34,393 nucleotides of DNA, taken from the NCBI RefSeq assembly GCF_001045675.1, contig NZ_LEKT01000029.1, forward strand, positions 1 to 34,393. The letters are read 5' to 3'. Origin of the DNA: Megasphaera cerevisiae DSM 20462 (lineage in GTDB: Bacteria; Bacillota; Negativicutes; Veillonellales; Megasphaeraceae). A program made the translations under genes and the position numbers. Under the pieces are notes generated by a model. That model was not told the origin of the DNA. It searched no databases and saw nothing but the letters and a program-made list of their open reading frames with translations. Positions 7,859-15,966 of the stretch are shown in pieces (position 1 is the stretch's first letter; the number at the start of each line of letters is the position of its first letter).

Positions 7859-8349
7859 GTCGCAGTAATGAAGAACTGCAGGGGATTTCCGCTCTGGGCA
7901 GTCAGCATACGCAGTATAAGCAGGACTACGATCCGGCATTACTGGAAGTGTTTCCCAACAAACATCCCGGACGGGATTATTTTGTTAAATTTAATTGTCC
8001 TGAATTTACGAGTCTTTGCCCTAAGACTGGGCAGCCTGATTATGCGACCATTTATATTTCCTATGTACCGGAGCTGCGGATGGTGGAAAGCAAATCCTTG
8101 AAGCTGTATTTATTCAGTTTCAGAAATCATGGTGATTTTCATGAAGATTGCGTCAATAATATCATGGATGATCTTATTCACCTGATGAACCCCAAATATA
8201 TTGAGGTGTGGGGGAAATTCCTTCCGCGCGGTGGAATCAGCATTGATCCGTACTGCAATTATGGTAGAAAGGGGACTCCGTGGGAGGAGGTGGCATGGCA
8301 GCGATTAGCTCGCCACGATATGTATCCGGAACAGATAGATAACAGATGA
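7855..8349 (+). CDS. queF: NADPH-dependent 7-cyano-7-deazaguanine reductase
   Basis: This 164-residue unimodular QueF reduces preQ0 to preQ1 with NADPH in queuosine biosynthesis. Catalytic residues are at the same numbers as in the B. subtilis enzyme: Cys55 in [12 protein letters not shown], Asp62, and Glu97 in [10 protein letters not shown]. The family motif [16 protein letters not shown] at 78-93 is intact. The start ATGA overlaps the queT stop. No queC, queD or queE is adjacent, so preQ0 synthesis genes must lie elsewhere if present. The operon supplies preQ1 by import (QueT) and by reduction (QueF). Confidence 0.95.
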   Translation: MSRSNEELQGISALGSQHTQYKQDYDPALLEVFPNKHPGRDYFVKFNCPEFTSLCPKTGQPDYATIYISYVPELRMVESKSLKLYLFSFRNHGDFHEDCVNNIMDDLIHLMNPKYIEVWGKFLPRGGISIDPYCNYGRKGTPWEEVAWQRLARHDMYPEQIDNR

Positions 8350-8393
8350 AAACAGAAAAATAAATAATCATCCTTCTGACGGTCTCGGATTAC

Positions 8394-8422
8394 TTCTTTT
8401 TTCTTTTTTTTCATGGTATAAT
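8394..8422 (+). promoter_or_regulatory. Promoter of the small exported protein at 8456
   Basis: This is an extended -10 element, TGGTATAAT (TATAAT at 8417-8422), with a weak TTCTTT 17 bp upstream. Confidence 0.6.
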
Positions 8423-8455
8423 GACTTTAAACATGATACTAAAGGTGGTGCTTCC

Positions 8456-8842
8456 ATGAAGGCTAAAAAGATACTGGTCACGTTAGGCCTGACATTGGCT
8501 ATTTCGGCAACGGTATTTGCTGCAAAAGAAACTACGTGGCAATATAACCAATATACAACGATTGATATGAGCTCTGCTAAGGTTTCTTATGACAGAGGCA
8601 TGACGATCCTTACTTTTGAAACAGTCGAAAAGGCCGGGGATACGACAGATTACTGTACGTATGTGTATAACGTGGATGATCAGACTATTCAGCTCAAAGA
8701 AATGGTTACGAAGACAAAGAAAAGCAAGTATAAGAGCAGTTTCTATCCGGAATCGATCAAAGACGGCAATAACGTTATTAAAGCGCGTGCCCGCATGGCC
8801 AATGATGTACTGGAAAAAGTGCAGCAAAAACAAAAAGGATAA
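8456..8842 (+). CDS. Small exported protein of unknown function
   Basis: This 128-residue protein has a typical Sec signal peptide (MKAKKILVTLGLTLAISATVFA, cleavage after about 22). The mature part of about 105 residues is rich in Thr, Lys and Tyr, with alternating beta-strand patterns such as TTIDMSSAKVSYD and CTYVYNVDDQTIQ, and a basic C-terminal tail. It has one cysteine and no lipobox. The start ATG follows AGGTGGTG. It has its own promoter and a strong terminator, so it is a single-gene unit. It resembles the size and start of the exported protein at 2206 but shows no clear sequence relation. Function unknown. Confidence 0.8.
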   Translation: MKAKKILVTLGLTLAISATVFAAKETTWQYNQYTTIDMSSAKVSYDRGMTILTFETVEKAGDTTDYCTYVYNVDDQTIQLKEMVTKTKKSKYKSSFYPESIKDGNNVIKARARMANDVLEKVQQKQKG

Positions 8843-8846
8843 ATTA

Positions 8847-8878
8847 AAACGGTCCCCTGCAGACAGGGGGCCGTTTTT
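8847..8878 (+). terminator. Intrinsic terminator
   Basis: A stem of about 13 bp, AAACGGTCCCCTG with CAGGGGGCCGTTT, has one T-G pair, a 4-base loop and a T run. It also lies at the 3' end of the convergent acyltransferase gene and may work weakly for it. Confidence 0.85.
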
Positions 8879-8891
8879 CGTGGCAGAGGCA

Positions 8892-9998
8892 TTATTTACC
8901 CTTTAGGCAGATCGTAATCCAGTGAGGTAAGTTCGCTTTATTGATCAAGGCCGCATAGCCTGCTGACAGGATGGTAACGATACCATAGATAATGATGATG
9001 TGTATGGCGCGGAGATACAGATGAAAATGAGCTGCCAGTCCCGTGCACAGGCTGAGAAATATGGGATGAACGAGATAAATGGGGTAGGAATAGTTGCCAA
9101 GCATGTTGAATAGTCGATGGATGAAAGACGGTACAGGACGACATTCCCACCAATACAGAAGAAAAAGCATAGTCGATACGGTATACGCCATGCCGATGGG
9201 ACTGAGCTGATGGATGGTAAATACAGCGGATAACGGATCATATTGAAGATAATACATAATGCCGTAATAGGCTGCCAGCATGCCGGCGGTTGTTACTGCC
9301 TGGAAGATATTGATCAGCAGAGCATGATGAGATATCCAGTCGGTAATAGTCTGAAAGTGTTCCGCCGTAAATGCGCCGAACATGAAGATGAATACGTAAT
9401 GCAAGACGATGTAGTTCAGGCGGTAATTAAAAGCATCCTGAAGGAGTGGGCTGGGACTGTGAAGCGTCCAAATATAGCTGGAATAAAAATTGAAAACCAT
9501 ATTGACTGCAAATAAAAGCGAGAAGGAGAACCATGGTTTTCGGCTCATAACGCGCAGCAGCGGCCGCCACAAAGGCATCAGCAGATAAAACCAAAGCAGA
9601 ATTACGAGAAAGTAGATATGATACATTGCCAAGCCATACCATAAGGTTTTGATAAAGGAGTAAGGCTGAAACAAATTAAAATTATGGCTGAGGATGGAGA
9701 CATATACCATATAAAATAACGACCAGGTAATATACGGAATAAAGACAGTCCGCAGCCGACGTTTCAAATACTCCGTATAAATGAAAGGCTGCTGCAGCGG
9801 CTGGCTGTAAAACATGCCGAAAGCAGACAGAAAGAAAAAGGCCGGAACGGAAAAGCGGGACAAAATTTCCAGCACGGCGACAAGCCCCAGATTAGGAGAT
9901 GGATTAACAATGGCTACAGAGCCGATATGGATAGCAATAACCCCCAGCATGCATAGGCCGCGCATATAATTAATAGAATGAATAAATCGTTTTGACAT
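8892..9998 (-). CDS. Acyltransferase-3 family integral membrane protein
   Basis: This 368-residue protein has about ten membrane helices and the Acyltransferase_3 signature. The N terminus has INYMRGLCMLGVIAIHIG with the conserved Arg and His (HIG) of the catalytic region, followed by SVPAFFFLSAFGMF and a KRRLRTVFIPYITWSL segment. Members move acyl groups (often acetyl) from the cytoplasm onto surface polysaccharides, peptidoglycan or lipids. There are no glycosyltransferase neighbours to indicate a target. An AGAGGTG ribosome site precedes the ATG at 9998. It is transcribed alone, opposite to its neighbours. Confidence 0.85.
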   Translation of the reverse strand: MSKRFIHSINYMRGLCMLGVIAIHIGSVAIVNPSPNLGLVAVLEILSRFSVPAFFFLSAFGMFYSQPLQQPFIYTEYLKRRLRTVFIPYITWSLFYMVYVSILSHNFNLFQPYSFIKTLWYGLAMYHIYFLVILLWFYLLMPLWRPLLRVMSRKPWFSFSLLFAVNMVFNFYSSYIWTLHSPSPLLQDAFNYRLNYIVLHYVFIFMFGAFTAEHFQTITDWISHHALLINIFQAVTTAGMLAAYYGIMYYLQYDPLSAVFTIHQLSPIGMAYTVSTMLFLLYWWECRPVPSFIHRLFNMLGNYSYPIYLVHPIFLSLCTGLAAHFHLYLRAIHIIIIYGIVTILSAGYAALINKANLPHWITICLKGK

Positions 9999-10123
9999 CT
10001 GACACCTCTAAAGATACAATAAGATATATGAAATATATAGTACTGCCGTAAATAAGAAAATTTCATAGCGGCAACATATTTATTATACCAAATTTTATAC
10101 AGTTAGGCAGGTAAAAATAACTG

Positions 10124-10627
10124 ATGAATACGGATAGAACAAAAAAAATATCCCGTACGGGATTGCTATTGGCGGCGACGCTTATTTTACAGGGACTGCG
10201 GCTTTTTTTACCTATGCCGCCTCAAATCAGTATGTTTCTTATAGGGGCGCTGGTGAATGCGTGCTTAGTCATTGCTGTTCTTCATGTGGGGTGGCGTGCT
10301 GGTATCGTTGTGGCTTGTGTGACACCTGTGTTTGCATGGCTGGAGGGCATGCTGCCCTTTATGCCTTTTATATTTCCCGTAGCGGCCGGCAATACTGCTT
10401 TTATTATGGCGATATGGATATTGAAAAAATATGGCCTTCCCGGTGTATGCGGTGCCGCTGTTATTAAAGCAGCCGCTATATACGGCGCATTTTATATGCT
10501 TTTTGGCTGTGTTACCTTTCCGGACGCAGTACGGCATATGATTCTTTTGGTTATGAGCTGGCCGCAAATCGTGACGGCAATTATTGGCGGCCTGCTGGGA
10601 TATGTTATTATTAAACGGATTCAATAA
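10124..10627 (+). CDS. ECF transporter S-component-like membrane protein
   Basis: This 167-residue protein has five or six predicted helices and an S-component-like architecture. A basic N terminus (RTKKISRTGLLLAATLILQG) is followed by PMPPQISMFLIGALVNACL and a late helix with MSWPQIVTAIIGGLLG. The family appears in Firmicutes annotated only as an ECF S component. It precedes a DUF3592 gene and folE-folP-folB-folK, so a pterin, folate or p-aminobenzoate substrate is an attractive inference. Nothing in the sequence proves it. The ribosome site is weak (AGGCAGGT about 11 bases upstream). Confidence 0.55.
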   Translation: MNTDRTKKISRTGLLLAATLILQGLRLFLPMPPQISMFLIGALVNACLVIAVLHVGWRAGIVVACVTPVFAWLEGMLPFMPFIFPVAAGNTAFIMAIWILKKYGLPGVCGAAVIKAAAIYGAFYMLFGCVTFPDAVRHMILLVMSWPQIVTAIIGGLLGYVIIKRIQ

Positions 10628-10677
10628 TTTATGCAAGGGCCGGATACTGTGTGACGGCCTATATGGAGGAATATGAA

Positions 10678-11076
10678 ATGCCTTTCTTTTATTACGTACC
10701 AGCGGCTCTCGGCACTGTTTTCATTATAGTCGGCGCATATCATGGCTGGAAATTACGTTCTTTGACACGTAGGTGCACTATCCCGGCAACAGGAATATTG
10801 CTGGGGTTTGAAGAAAAAAAAATGAAGAGCGGCCGGCTATATTTTCCTGTTGTCCAGTTTCAGGCTGACGGTAAAAGCTATAAAGCCCGATATGGATTTG
10901 GAGATGCCGAATGGGATATTGTGGCCGGAAATTCTGTTGATTTGCGGTACAATCCCGGGAATCCGGAGGAATTTTATTTATATCACCGGCAGCGTGTGTG
11001 GCAGCAATATGCCAGCCCTTTTTTTATTATTCTAGGCGGAATTATTTTTATTGCGGCATATTACAGCGTTTTGTAA
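10678..11076 (+). CDS. DUF3592 membrane protein
   Basis: This protein of about 132 residues has a membrane helix at each end (residues about 3-22 and 110-130). A soluble beta-rich segment in between contains FPVVQFQADGKSYKARY and later VDLRYNPGNPEEFYLY. That layout is the DUF3592 pattern. The frame opens at 10651, but the ATG at 10678 has GGAGGA seven bases upstream and is preferred. It lies between the S-component-like gene and folE, 10 bases before the latter, so it is in the folate transcription unit. Its role is unknown. Confidence 0.75.
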   Translation: MPFFYYVPAALGTVFIIVGAYHGWKLRSLTRRCTIPATGILLGFEEKKMKSGRLYFPVVQFQADGKSYKARYGFGDAEWDIVAGNSVDLRYNPGNPEEFYLYHRQRVWQQYASPFFIILGGIIFIAAYYSVL

Positions 11077-11086
11077 AGGAGAAGAC

Positions 11087-11689
11087 ATGACAGATACATT
11101 GAAATCTATTGAGCCTGTCAATCAAAAAGCAATTGATGCCATGGCCCAATTTCTGGAAGCGTTGGGATTGGATTTAAAGAAACTGAATATGGAAAAAACA
11201 CCGTATCGGGTAGCTGCGGCATTTGGACAATTCTTTTCCGGTTTACAGGAAAATCCGGATGGCGAATGGACAGATCCTATTATTACGCATACTGACGGAT
11301 TGGTGGCAGTGCGTAATATTCGCTTTCAATCTATGTGTGAACATCATCTGCTGCCGTTTTTCGGGACCGTCCATATTGCATATTATCCGAAAAACGGAAA
11401 AATTTCCGGTTTTGGACACTTTGTCAATGTGGTGGATATTTTATCACGTCGGCCGCAATTGCAGGAACGGATTACAGAGGAAATTTGTCAGTCTATCGTT
11501 CACGGTATTGCTCCACAAGGCGTTCTTGTCATTGTCAAAGCCACTCATTTATGTCTGACGATGCGCAGCCGTTTGGCTGTCGATACCAATATCGTTACGG
11601 CTGCGTCGAACGGGTGTCTCTGCCGCGGGTCAGAGCCGTATAACCAGGCCTGGAAAATGCTTATGGAGGAAACGCTTTATGGAAAATAA
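11087..11689 (+). CDS. folE: GTP cyclohydrolase I family protein, divergent
   Basis: This 200-residue protein, by family, converts GTP to dihydroneopterin triphosphate, the first step of folate (and queuosine) synthesis. Zinc and catalytic residues are present: Cys84, His86 and His87 in MCEHHLLPF, Cys156 in THLCLTMR, and Arg160. RRPQLQERI is canonical. However, the usual G-L-S-K-x-x-R segment reads GFGHFVN, so the serine, lysine and arginine that contact the GTP triphosphate are Gly110, His111 and Asn114, and the usual MRG motif is MRS. The start ATG at 11087 follows AAAGGAG. The gene overlaps folP by 11 bases. The operon context argues for the standard role, but substrate handling may differ. 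Confidence 0.85.
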   Translation: MTDTLKSIEPVNQKAIDAMAQFLEALGLDLKKLNMEKTPYRVAAAFGQFFSGLQENPDGEWTDPIITHTDGLVAVRNIRFQSMCEHHLLPFFGTVHIAYYPKNGKISGFGHFVNVVDILSRRPQLQERITEEICQSIVHGIAPQGVLVIVKATHLCLTMRSRLAVDTNIVTAASNGCLCRGSEPYNQAWKMLMEETLYGK

Positions 11690-12515
11690 GATTCGCCGGT
11701 ATCACTGGAAGGATGGAAAATCCTTAATTGTAGGTGAAAAAACACTGATTATGGGGATATTGAATAGTACGCCGGATTCCTTTTCAGATGGCGGCCAATG
11801 GGACCACGAGTGTTTGGCATTACGGCATATGGAGGATATGGTTCGTGATGGAGCAGACATTATTGATATTGGTGCGGAATCCACTCGTCCGGGATTTACG
11901 CCCCTTTCGGCAGAGGAAGAAATCAGCCGTCTTGAACGTATCTTGCCGCAGCTCTTGCGGGAGTGCCCTGTACCGGTTTCTGTTGATACATATAAAGCGC
12001 AGACAGCAGCGTATGCCATGGAATCAGGAGCGCATATTATCAATGACATATGGGGACTGCAGTATGAAAAGGAACCGGGACAAATGGCCGCTGTTGCGGC
12101 ACAATATAAGGTTCCTGTCATCGTTATGCATAATCAAAAAGGGACAGAATATACAGATTTAATCGGCGATATCAAACACTTTTTTGAGCGGTCCGCTATG
12201 ATTGCCGGTCAGGCGGGCCTGGAGGGGAAATATATCATTACGGATCCCGGCATTGGCTTTGGCAAAACAGCAGAGCAAAATCTCTATGTTATGCAGCGTT
12301 TGCGGGATCTGACAGTATTGCCGTATCCTATGCTTCTGGGCACATCACGCAAAGGATTTATAGGAAAAATATTGGACCTTCCCGTCACAGACCGCATGGA
12401 AGGTACGGGAGCTGCCTGCGTAGCCGGTGTTTTGGCCGGCTGTGCTATTATGAGGGTCCATGATGTTAAGCCTATTGCACGTATGTGTAAAATGGCAGAT
12501 ACATTGAAAGTATAG
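11679..12515 (+). CDS. folP: Dihydropteroate synthase
   Basis: This 278-residue TIM-barrel enzyme joins 6-hydroxymethyl-dihydropterin diphosphate to p-aminobenzoate, the sulfonamide-sensitive step. Motifs are MGILNSTPDSFSDGG near residue 25, DIGAESTRPGF, SVDTYKA (about 101-107), NDIWG, DPGIGFGKT (about 190) and GTSRKGFIG (about 222-230). The length and all loops are standard, and no resistance-type insertion is evident in the pABA loop. An ATGGAGGAAA ribosome site lies within the end of folE, and the genes overlap. It is the second enzyme gene of the fol operon. Confidence 0.95.
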   Translation: MENKIRRYHWKDGKSLIVGEKTLIMGILNSTPDSFSDGGQWDHECLALRHMEDMVRDGADIIDIGAESTRPGFTPLSAEEEISRLERILPQLLRECPVPVSVDTYKAQTAAYAMESGAHIINDIWGLQYEKEPGQMAAVAAQYKVPVIVMHNQKGTEYTDLIGDIKHFFERSAMIAGQAGLEGKYIITDPGIGFGKTAEQNLYVMQRLRDLTVLPYPMLLGTSRKGFIGKILDLPVTDRMEGTGAACVAGVLAGCAIMRVHDVKPIARMCKMADTLKV

Positions 12516-12550
12516 ATAAACTGTATTTTAACAAGGGAAGAGGTGATAGA

Positions 12551-12910
12551 ATGGATAAAATTGTATTAAAGGGAATGCGTTTTTATGGGTATCATGGCTG
12601 CTTGCCTGAAGAAACTAAAAATGGGCAGCCCTTTTATATAGATGCAGTGCTGTATCTGGATCTGTCAAATGCCGGGCAAAGTGATTTGCTTTCCGATACT
12701 GTCGATTACAGCCAGGTCTATGGACTCATCCATGAAATCGTCGAACAGAGGATATATCGGTTGATTGAACGGCTGGCCGCTGTGATTGCCGACCAGCTGA
12801 TGCTTCAATTTCCTTTTAGCGGAGTGGATATAACCGTACATAAGCCGCAGGCGCCTGTAGGTGGTTCTTGTGATGATGTGTATGTCTTTGTGGAAAGAAG
12901 AAAGGTATGA
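12551..12910 (+). CDS. folB: Dihydroneopterin aldolase
   Basis: This 119-residue enzyme splits 7,8-dihydroneopterin to 6-hydroxymethyl-dihydropterin and glycolaldehyde. The start MDKIVLKGMRFYGYHGCLPEE is almost the family consensus, with the catalytic glutamate in PEE. DTVDYSQV, ERLAAVIAD and the late VHKPQAP carrying the catalytic lysine are all present. The central region is slightly shorter than in S. aureus FolB. A GAAGAGGTGA ribosome site precedes the ATG. It overlaps folK by four bases. Confidence 0.93.
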   Translation: MDKIVLKGMRFYGYHGCLPEETKNGQPFYIDAVLYLDLSNAGQSDLLSDTVDYSQVYGLIHEIVEQRIYRLIERLAAVIADQLMLQFPFSGVDITVHKPQAPVGGSCDDVYVFVERRKV

Positions 12911-13383
12911 CTATCTATTATCTCAGCTTGGGAGCAAATCTGGGAGATAGAGAAGCTACCCTTGGCAGAGCAATCGCGCTCTTGCGTCAAAATGAACACA
13001 TTACCGTTTTGAAGGTATCGTCTCTGTACAAAACACCGCCATGGGGGAAAAAGGATCAGCCTTATTTTATCAATGGCGCAGCCGCGGTTCAGACAGATAT
13101 AGATGCATTGAAATTACTGGATATATGTTTGGATATCGAACGGCAGTTGGGACGGGTACGTCATGAAAAATGGGGAGCTCGGGTGATTGATATTGATATT
13201 GTGTATAGTACCGGAGTGGAATACCATACCGACCGTCTGCATATCCCGCATCCTTATGTGACGGGCCGCGCTTTTGTGCTTGTGCCTCTTCAGGAAATCG
13301 CACCGGATCTGATCATTAAGGGACAATCAGTTTCGCAATGGATTCAGGCGCTGGAGGACGTTGCTGCGATTCAAAAGATATAA
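12907..13383 (+). CDS. folK: 2-amino-4-hydroxy-6-hydroxymethyldihydropteridine diphosphokinase
   Basis: This 158-residue HPPK transfers diphosphate from ATP to 6-hydroxymethyl-dihydropterin. The N-terminal YYLSLGANLGDRE, the pterin loop YKTPPWGKKDQPYFING and the catalytic WGARVIDIDIV (two Mg-binding aspartates), followed by HIPHPYV, define the family. ATGA overlap with folB indicates coupling. It completes a set from GTP to dihydropteroate; dihydrofolate synthase (folC) is not in the window. Confidence 0.95.
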   Translation: MTIYYLSLGANLGDREATLGRAIALLRQNEHITVLKVSSLYKTPPWGKKDQPYFINGAAAVQTDIDALKLLDICLDIERQLGRVRHEKWGARVIDIDIVYSTGVEYHTDRLHIPHPYVTGRAFVLVPLQEIAPDLIIKGQSVSQWIQALEDVAAIQKI

Positions 13384-13429
13384 TATGAAATAACTGTTTT
13401 TTCAAGACAACAAGAGGAAAGGTAACTAT

Positions 13430-14092
13430 ATGGAAAAGATACTTATTGCCGATGATGAACAATTGATGCGTCAGCTCGTTGTTGATTTTTTAAAGCCCGA
13501 AGGCTATGAAATCCTGGAGGCGGCTGATGGAAAAGAAGCGTTGGATATATATAAGGAGCATCATCCTGATCTTGTATTGCTGGATGTTATGATGCCGGGC
13601 TATGACGGCTGGACCGTATGTCGTGAAATCCGTCGTGAATCGACTGTGCCGATTATGATGCTGACGGCAAAGGGAGAAGAAATTGACCAGCTTTTTGCAT
13701 ATGACCTGGGTGTTGATGAATACATTACCAAGCCCTGCAGTCCCAAAATTCTCGTAGCTAAAATTAAGGCTCTTTTGCGGCGGACCCAAAAGGAAGGCGA
13801 AGGAGGGGGAGAGGAGGGTGTATCTATTGATAGAGAAGCAAGGCAGGTTGTACTGGACGGCAAAAACATTGATTTGAGTCCTACTGAGTATAAACTTCTC
13901 AATTACCTCATGATTAACACCGGAAAGGCACTAAGCCGTCGCCAAATACTTAACAAGGTCTGGAATTACGAATATTATGGTGATTTGCGTACCGTGGATA
14001 CACATATCAATCGCCTGCGAATCAAGCTGGGTGATAAGGGGAAATTTATTCAAACCGTCCGCGGCTACGGATACCGCTATGATATAAAATGA
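13430..14092 (+). CDS. OmpR/PhoB-family response regulator
   Basis: This 220-residue protein has a receiver domain (1-120): acidic pocket Asp8-Asp9, phosphoacceptor Asp52 in LLDVMMPG, Thr79 and Lys101. A glycine- and glutamate-rich linker (about 120-130) leads to a winged-helix DNA-binding domain (SPTEYKLLNYL, RTVDTHINRLRIKLG, VRGYGYRYD). It overlaps the sensor kinase gene by four bases. The nearest well-known relatives by eye are VanR/PhoP-type regulators; the signal cannot be deduced. An AGGAAAGGT site precedes the ATG. It may share transcription with the fol operon because only 46 bases separate them. Confidence 0.93.
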   Translation: MEKILIADDEQLMRQLVVDFLKPEGYEILEAADGKEALDIYKEHHPDLVLLDVMMPGYDGWTVCREIRRESTVPIMMLTAKGEEIDQLFAYDLGVDEYITKPCSPKILVAKIKALLRRTQKEGEGGGEEGVSIDREARQVVLDGKNIDLSPTEYKLLNYLMINTGKALSRRQILNKVWNYEYYGDLRTVDTHINRLRIKLGDKGKFIQTVRGYGYRYDIK

Positions 14093-15660
14093 TATCACTA
14101 TCGCTTCGTACCAAGGTATGTCTATATGTAGCCGGTTTTACTCTTTTATGCCTGATGACGCTGTTAGTGGCGATTGGCTTGGGATTTGACCCATATTTTT
14201 ACGAAATCAAGAAAAATAACATGATTCAGGCCAGTCACGAAATCAGCAGAATTTATCAAAAGGAGGGTATGGATGGGGAAGAAGATATAGACGAAGTCAG
14301 TCAGAATCTCGGCGCAGATGTCCTTATCATCGATAACAGCCGGCTGGTGTATTCCTCACGGCCGGGCCGGCGTGTTTTGATTGGACCTGTAAAAGCAAAT
14401 GAAAATAATATCGTCGTCGCGGTGGGCAAGGAAAAAGAATCGGTGGAGGAAATAGAAAAGCTTCAGCCGCCTAAGCATATACAGGAAATGCTTGATTTGC
14501 TGAAGGGAGAAAAACCGGATGAATCAGAGATCGATAAGGTGCAATCGTATCAGCCAAGTAAAAATTTCCAGTATTTTAATCTGATTTACCGCATTCGGGA
14601 ACATACCTATCTGCTTATCAGCCGTCCCGTAGCGCCGATGCAGGAAAGTATTGATATTGTGCAGTCTTTTATCTTTACCTTTGGCTTTGTATGGCTGGCA
14701 GCGGCTGTCATGGGAGCGTTGCTTTTTGCCAACAGACTGACGAAGCCGCTGTTAGAATTAAAACGTTTATCAGCTTCTATGACCCAGCTTGATTTCTCTA
14801 AAAAATGGCATGGGACACGTAAGGATGAAATCGGACAGCTTGGCAGCAGTCTCAATATGCTGTCACAGCAATTGAATACAGCTTTGAATGCATTGAAAGA
14901 ATCAAATGGAGAACTGCAAAAACAGCTTAATAAGGCAAAAGAAGTAGAGCATATGCGGAAATCCTTTATATCTGCCGTGTCCCATGAATTAAAGACACCG
15001 CTGGCTATTATTCAAGGGTATGCGGAAGGATTGGATAGTCTGGATGTCGATGAAGATACCCGGCAGCGGTATTGCAAAATCATTCATAGTGAAACGGAAA
15101 AGATGGATAGTCTGGTTAAGGATTTATTGAACCTGTCCCGACTGGAAACCGGATCGTTTCGATTAGAAATGACGACTTTTGATTTCGGCGCATTGGCGGA
15201 TGAAGCTAAAGAACGATTTGCGAATACGCTGAGTCATAAGCAAATTCTGATGGAATGGAATCTGCCTGAAGAAATGGCGGTTTATGGAGATCCCGAACGA
15301 GTTGACATGATATTGACCAATCTTCTAAGCAACGCTATCGATTATACGGGAGCCGGACGGAAAATCGTCATTGATGCTGTATCTCAAGAGGGGATATATA
15401 CCATTTGCATTTATAATCAGGGAATACAAATTCCAGAAGAATATCAAAAGCGGATTTGGGAGCCTTTTTACAAAGTGGATACGTCACGGACCCGCAATTT
15501 GCAGCGAACCTTTGGCGGCCATGGCTTGGGTCTGGGAATTGTTTCGGCGCTGGTCAAGCTGCATGGGCAGCGATATGGTATGAGAAATGAAACCGATGGA
15601 GTAACTTTTTGGTTTACCCTTGCAGCAGCCCCGCAGGTGGATACAGCTGACAGAGCATAG
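14089..15660 (+). CDS. Membrane sensor histidine kinase
   Basis: This 523-residue kinase pairs with the upstream regulator. Membrane helices at about 10-32 and 192-214 enclose an extracytoplasmic sensor of about 160 residues. A HAMP linker (215-268) and short coiled coil follow. The HisKA box is FISAVSHELKTPLA with phosphoacceptor His299. The ATPase domain shows NLLSNAIDYT (N box), a G1-like region ending in RIWEPFYKVDTSR (F box) and GGHGLGLGI (G2 box). The sensor domain is acidic and carries an internal stretch rich in Glu and Lys, with no named domain recognised. Start ATGA overlaps the regulator stop. Confidence 0.92.
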   Translation: MISLSLRTKVCLYVAGFTLLCLMTLLVAIGLGFDPYFYEIKKNNMIQASHEISRIYQKEGMDGEEDIDEVSQNLGADVLIIDNSRLVYSSRPGRRVLIGPVKANENNIVVAVGKEKESVEEIEKLQPPKHIQEMLDLLKGEKPDESEIDKVQSYQPSKNFQYFNLIYRIREHTYLLISRPVAPMQESIDIVQSFIFTFGFVWLAAAVMGALLFANRLTKPLLELKRLSASMTQLDFSKKWHGTRKDEIGQLGSSLNMLSQQLNTALNALKESNGELQKQLNKAKEVEHMRKSFISAVSHELKTPLAIIQGYAEGLDSLDVDEDTRQRYCKIIHSETEKMDSLVKDLLNLSRLETGSFRLEMTTFDFGALADEAKERFANTLSHKQILMEWNLPEEMAVYGDPERVDMILTNLLSNAIDYTGAGRKIVIDAVSQEGIYTICIYNQGIQIPEEYQKRIWEPFYKVDTSRTRNLQRTFGGHGLGLGIVSALVKLHGQRYGMRNETDGVTFWFTLAAAPQVDTADRA

Positions 15661-15680
15661 CGTGTAAAGCCAATGCAATA

Positions 15681-15714
15681 CCAAACAGGCTGGTCAGATG
15701 ACCAGCCTGTTTGG
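15681..15714. terminator. Perfect 16-bp inverted repeat between convergent genes
   Basis: CCAAACAGGCTGGTCA and its exact complement are separated by two bases. The hairpin lies between the kinase gene and the minus-strand gene ending at 15736. There is no T run, so it is a likely but not classical terminator. Confidence 0.55.
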
Positions 15715-15735
15715 GCTATAACCGTATAGTGTTTT

Positions 15736-15966
15736 TTAAAACGATGTATTTCCCAATGTAGGATGGATACATTTTTTCAATGTCAGGTGATCAATAAGAT
15801 GTCCAGCCATATCAAGATCAATATCTTCCTTGGTGCCGTCGTGTTCGAATACACAGAGAGGATGCTCTGCACCGACCTCACCACCGGGAAGATAAATGTA
15901 TTCGCCTGTTTCCGTATCACCAAAAATGATACCGGCTAACAAGTGTTTTTTAGCAATTTGGCTCAT
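15736..15966 (-). CDS. Small protein of unknown function
   Basis: This 76-residue protein has no signal peptide or membrane segment. It begins MSQIAKKHLLAGIIFGDTETGEYIYLPGG, is acidic in the middle (EDIDLDMAGHLIDHL), and ends in a short basic tail with one cysteine. No family is recognised. The ATG overlaps the end of the metallophosphoesterase gene by 17 bases, and AGAGGA lies about eight bases upstream within that gene, so the start and co-translation are plausible. It is the last gene of the minus-strand operon. Confidence 0.65.
   Translation of the reverse strand: MSQIAKKHLLAGIIFGDTETGEYIYLPGGEVGAEHPLCVFEHDGTKEDIDLDMAGHLIDHLTLKKCIHPTLGNTSF

Noticed and set aside
8483-8833. Long antisense open frame opposite the small exported protein
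   Set aside because: It has no ribosome site, and the plus strand has a signal peptide, promoter and terminator. It is a shadow frame.
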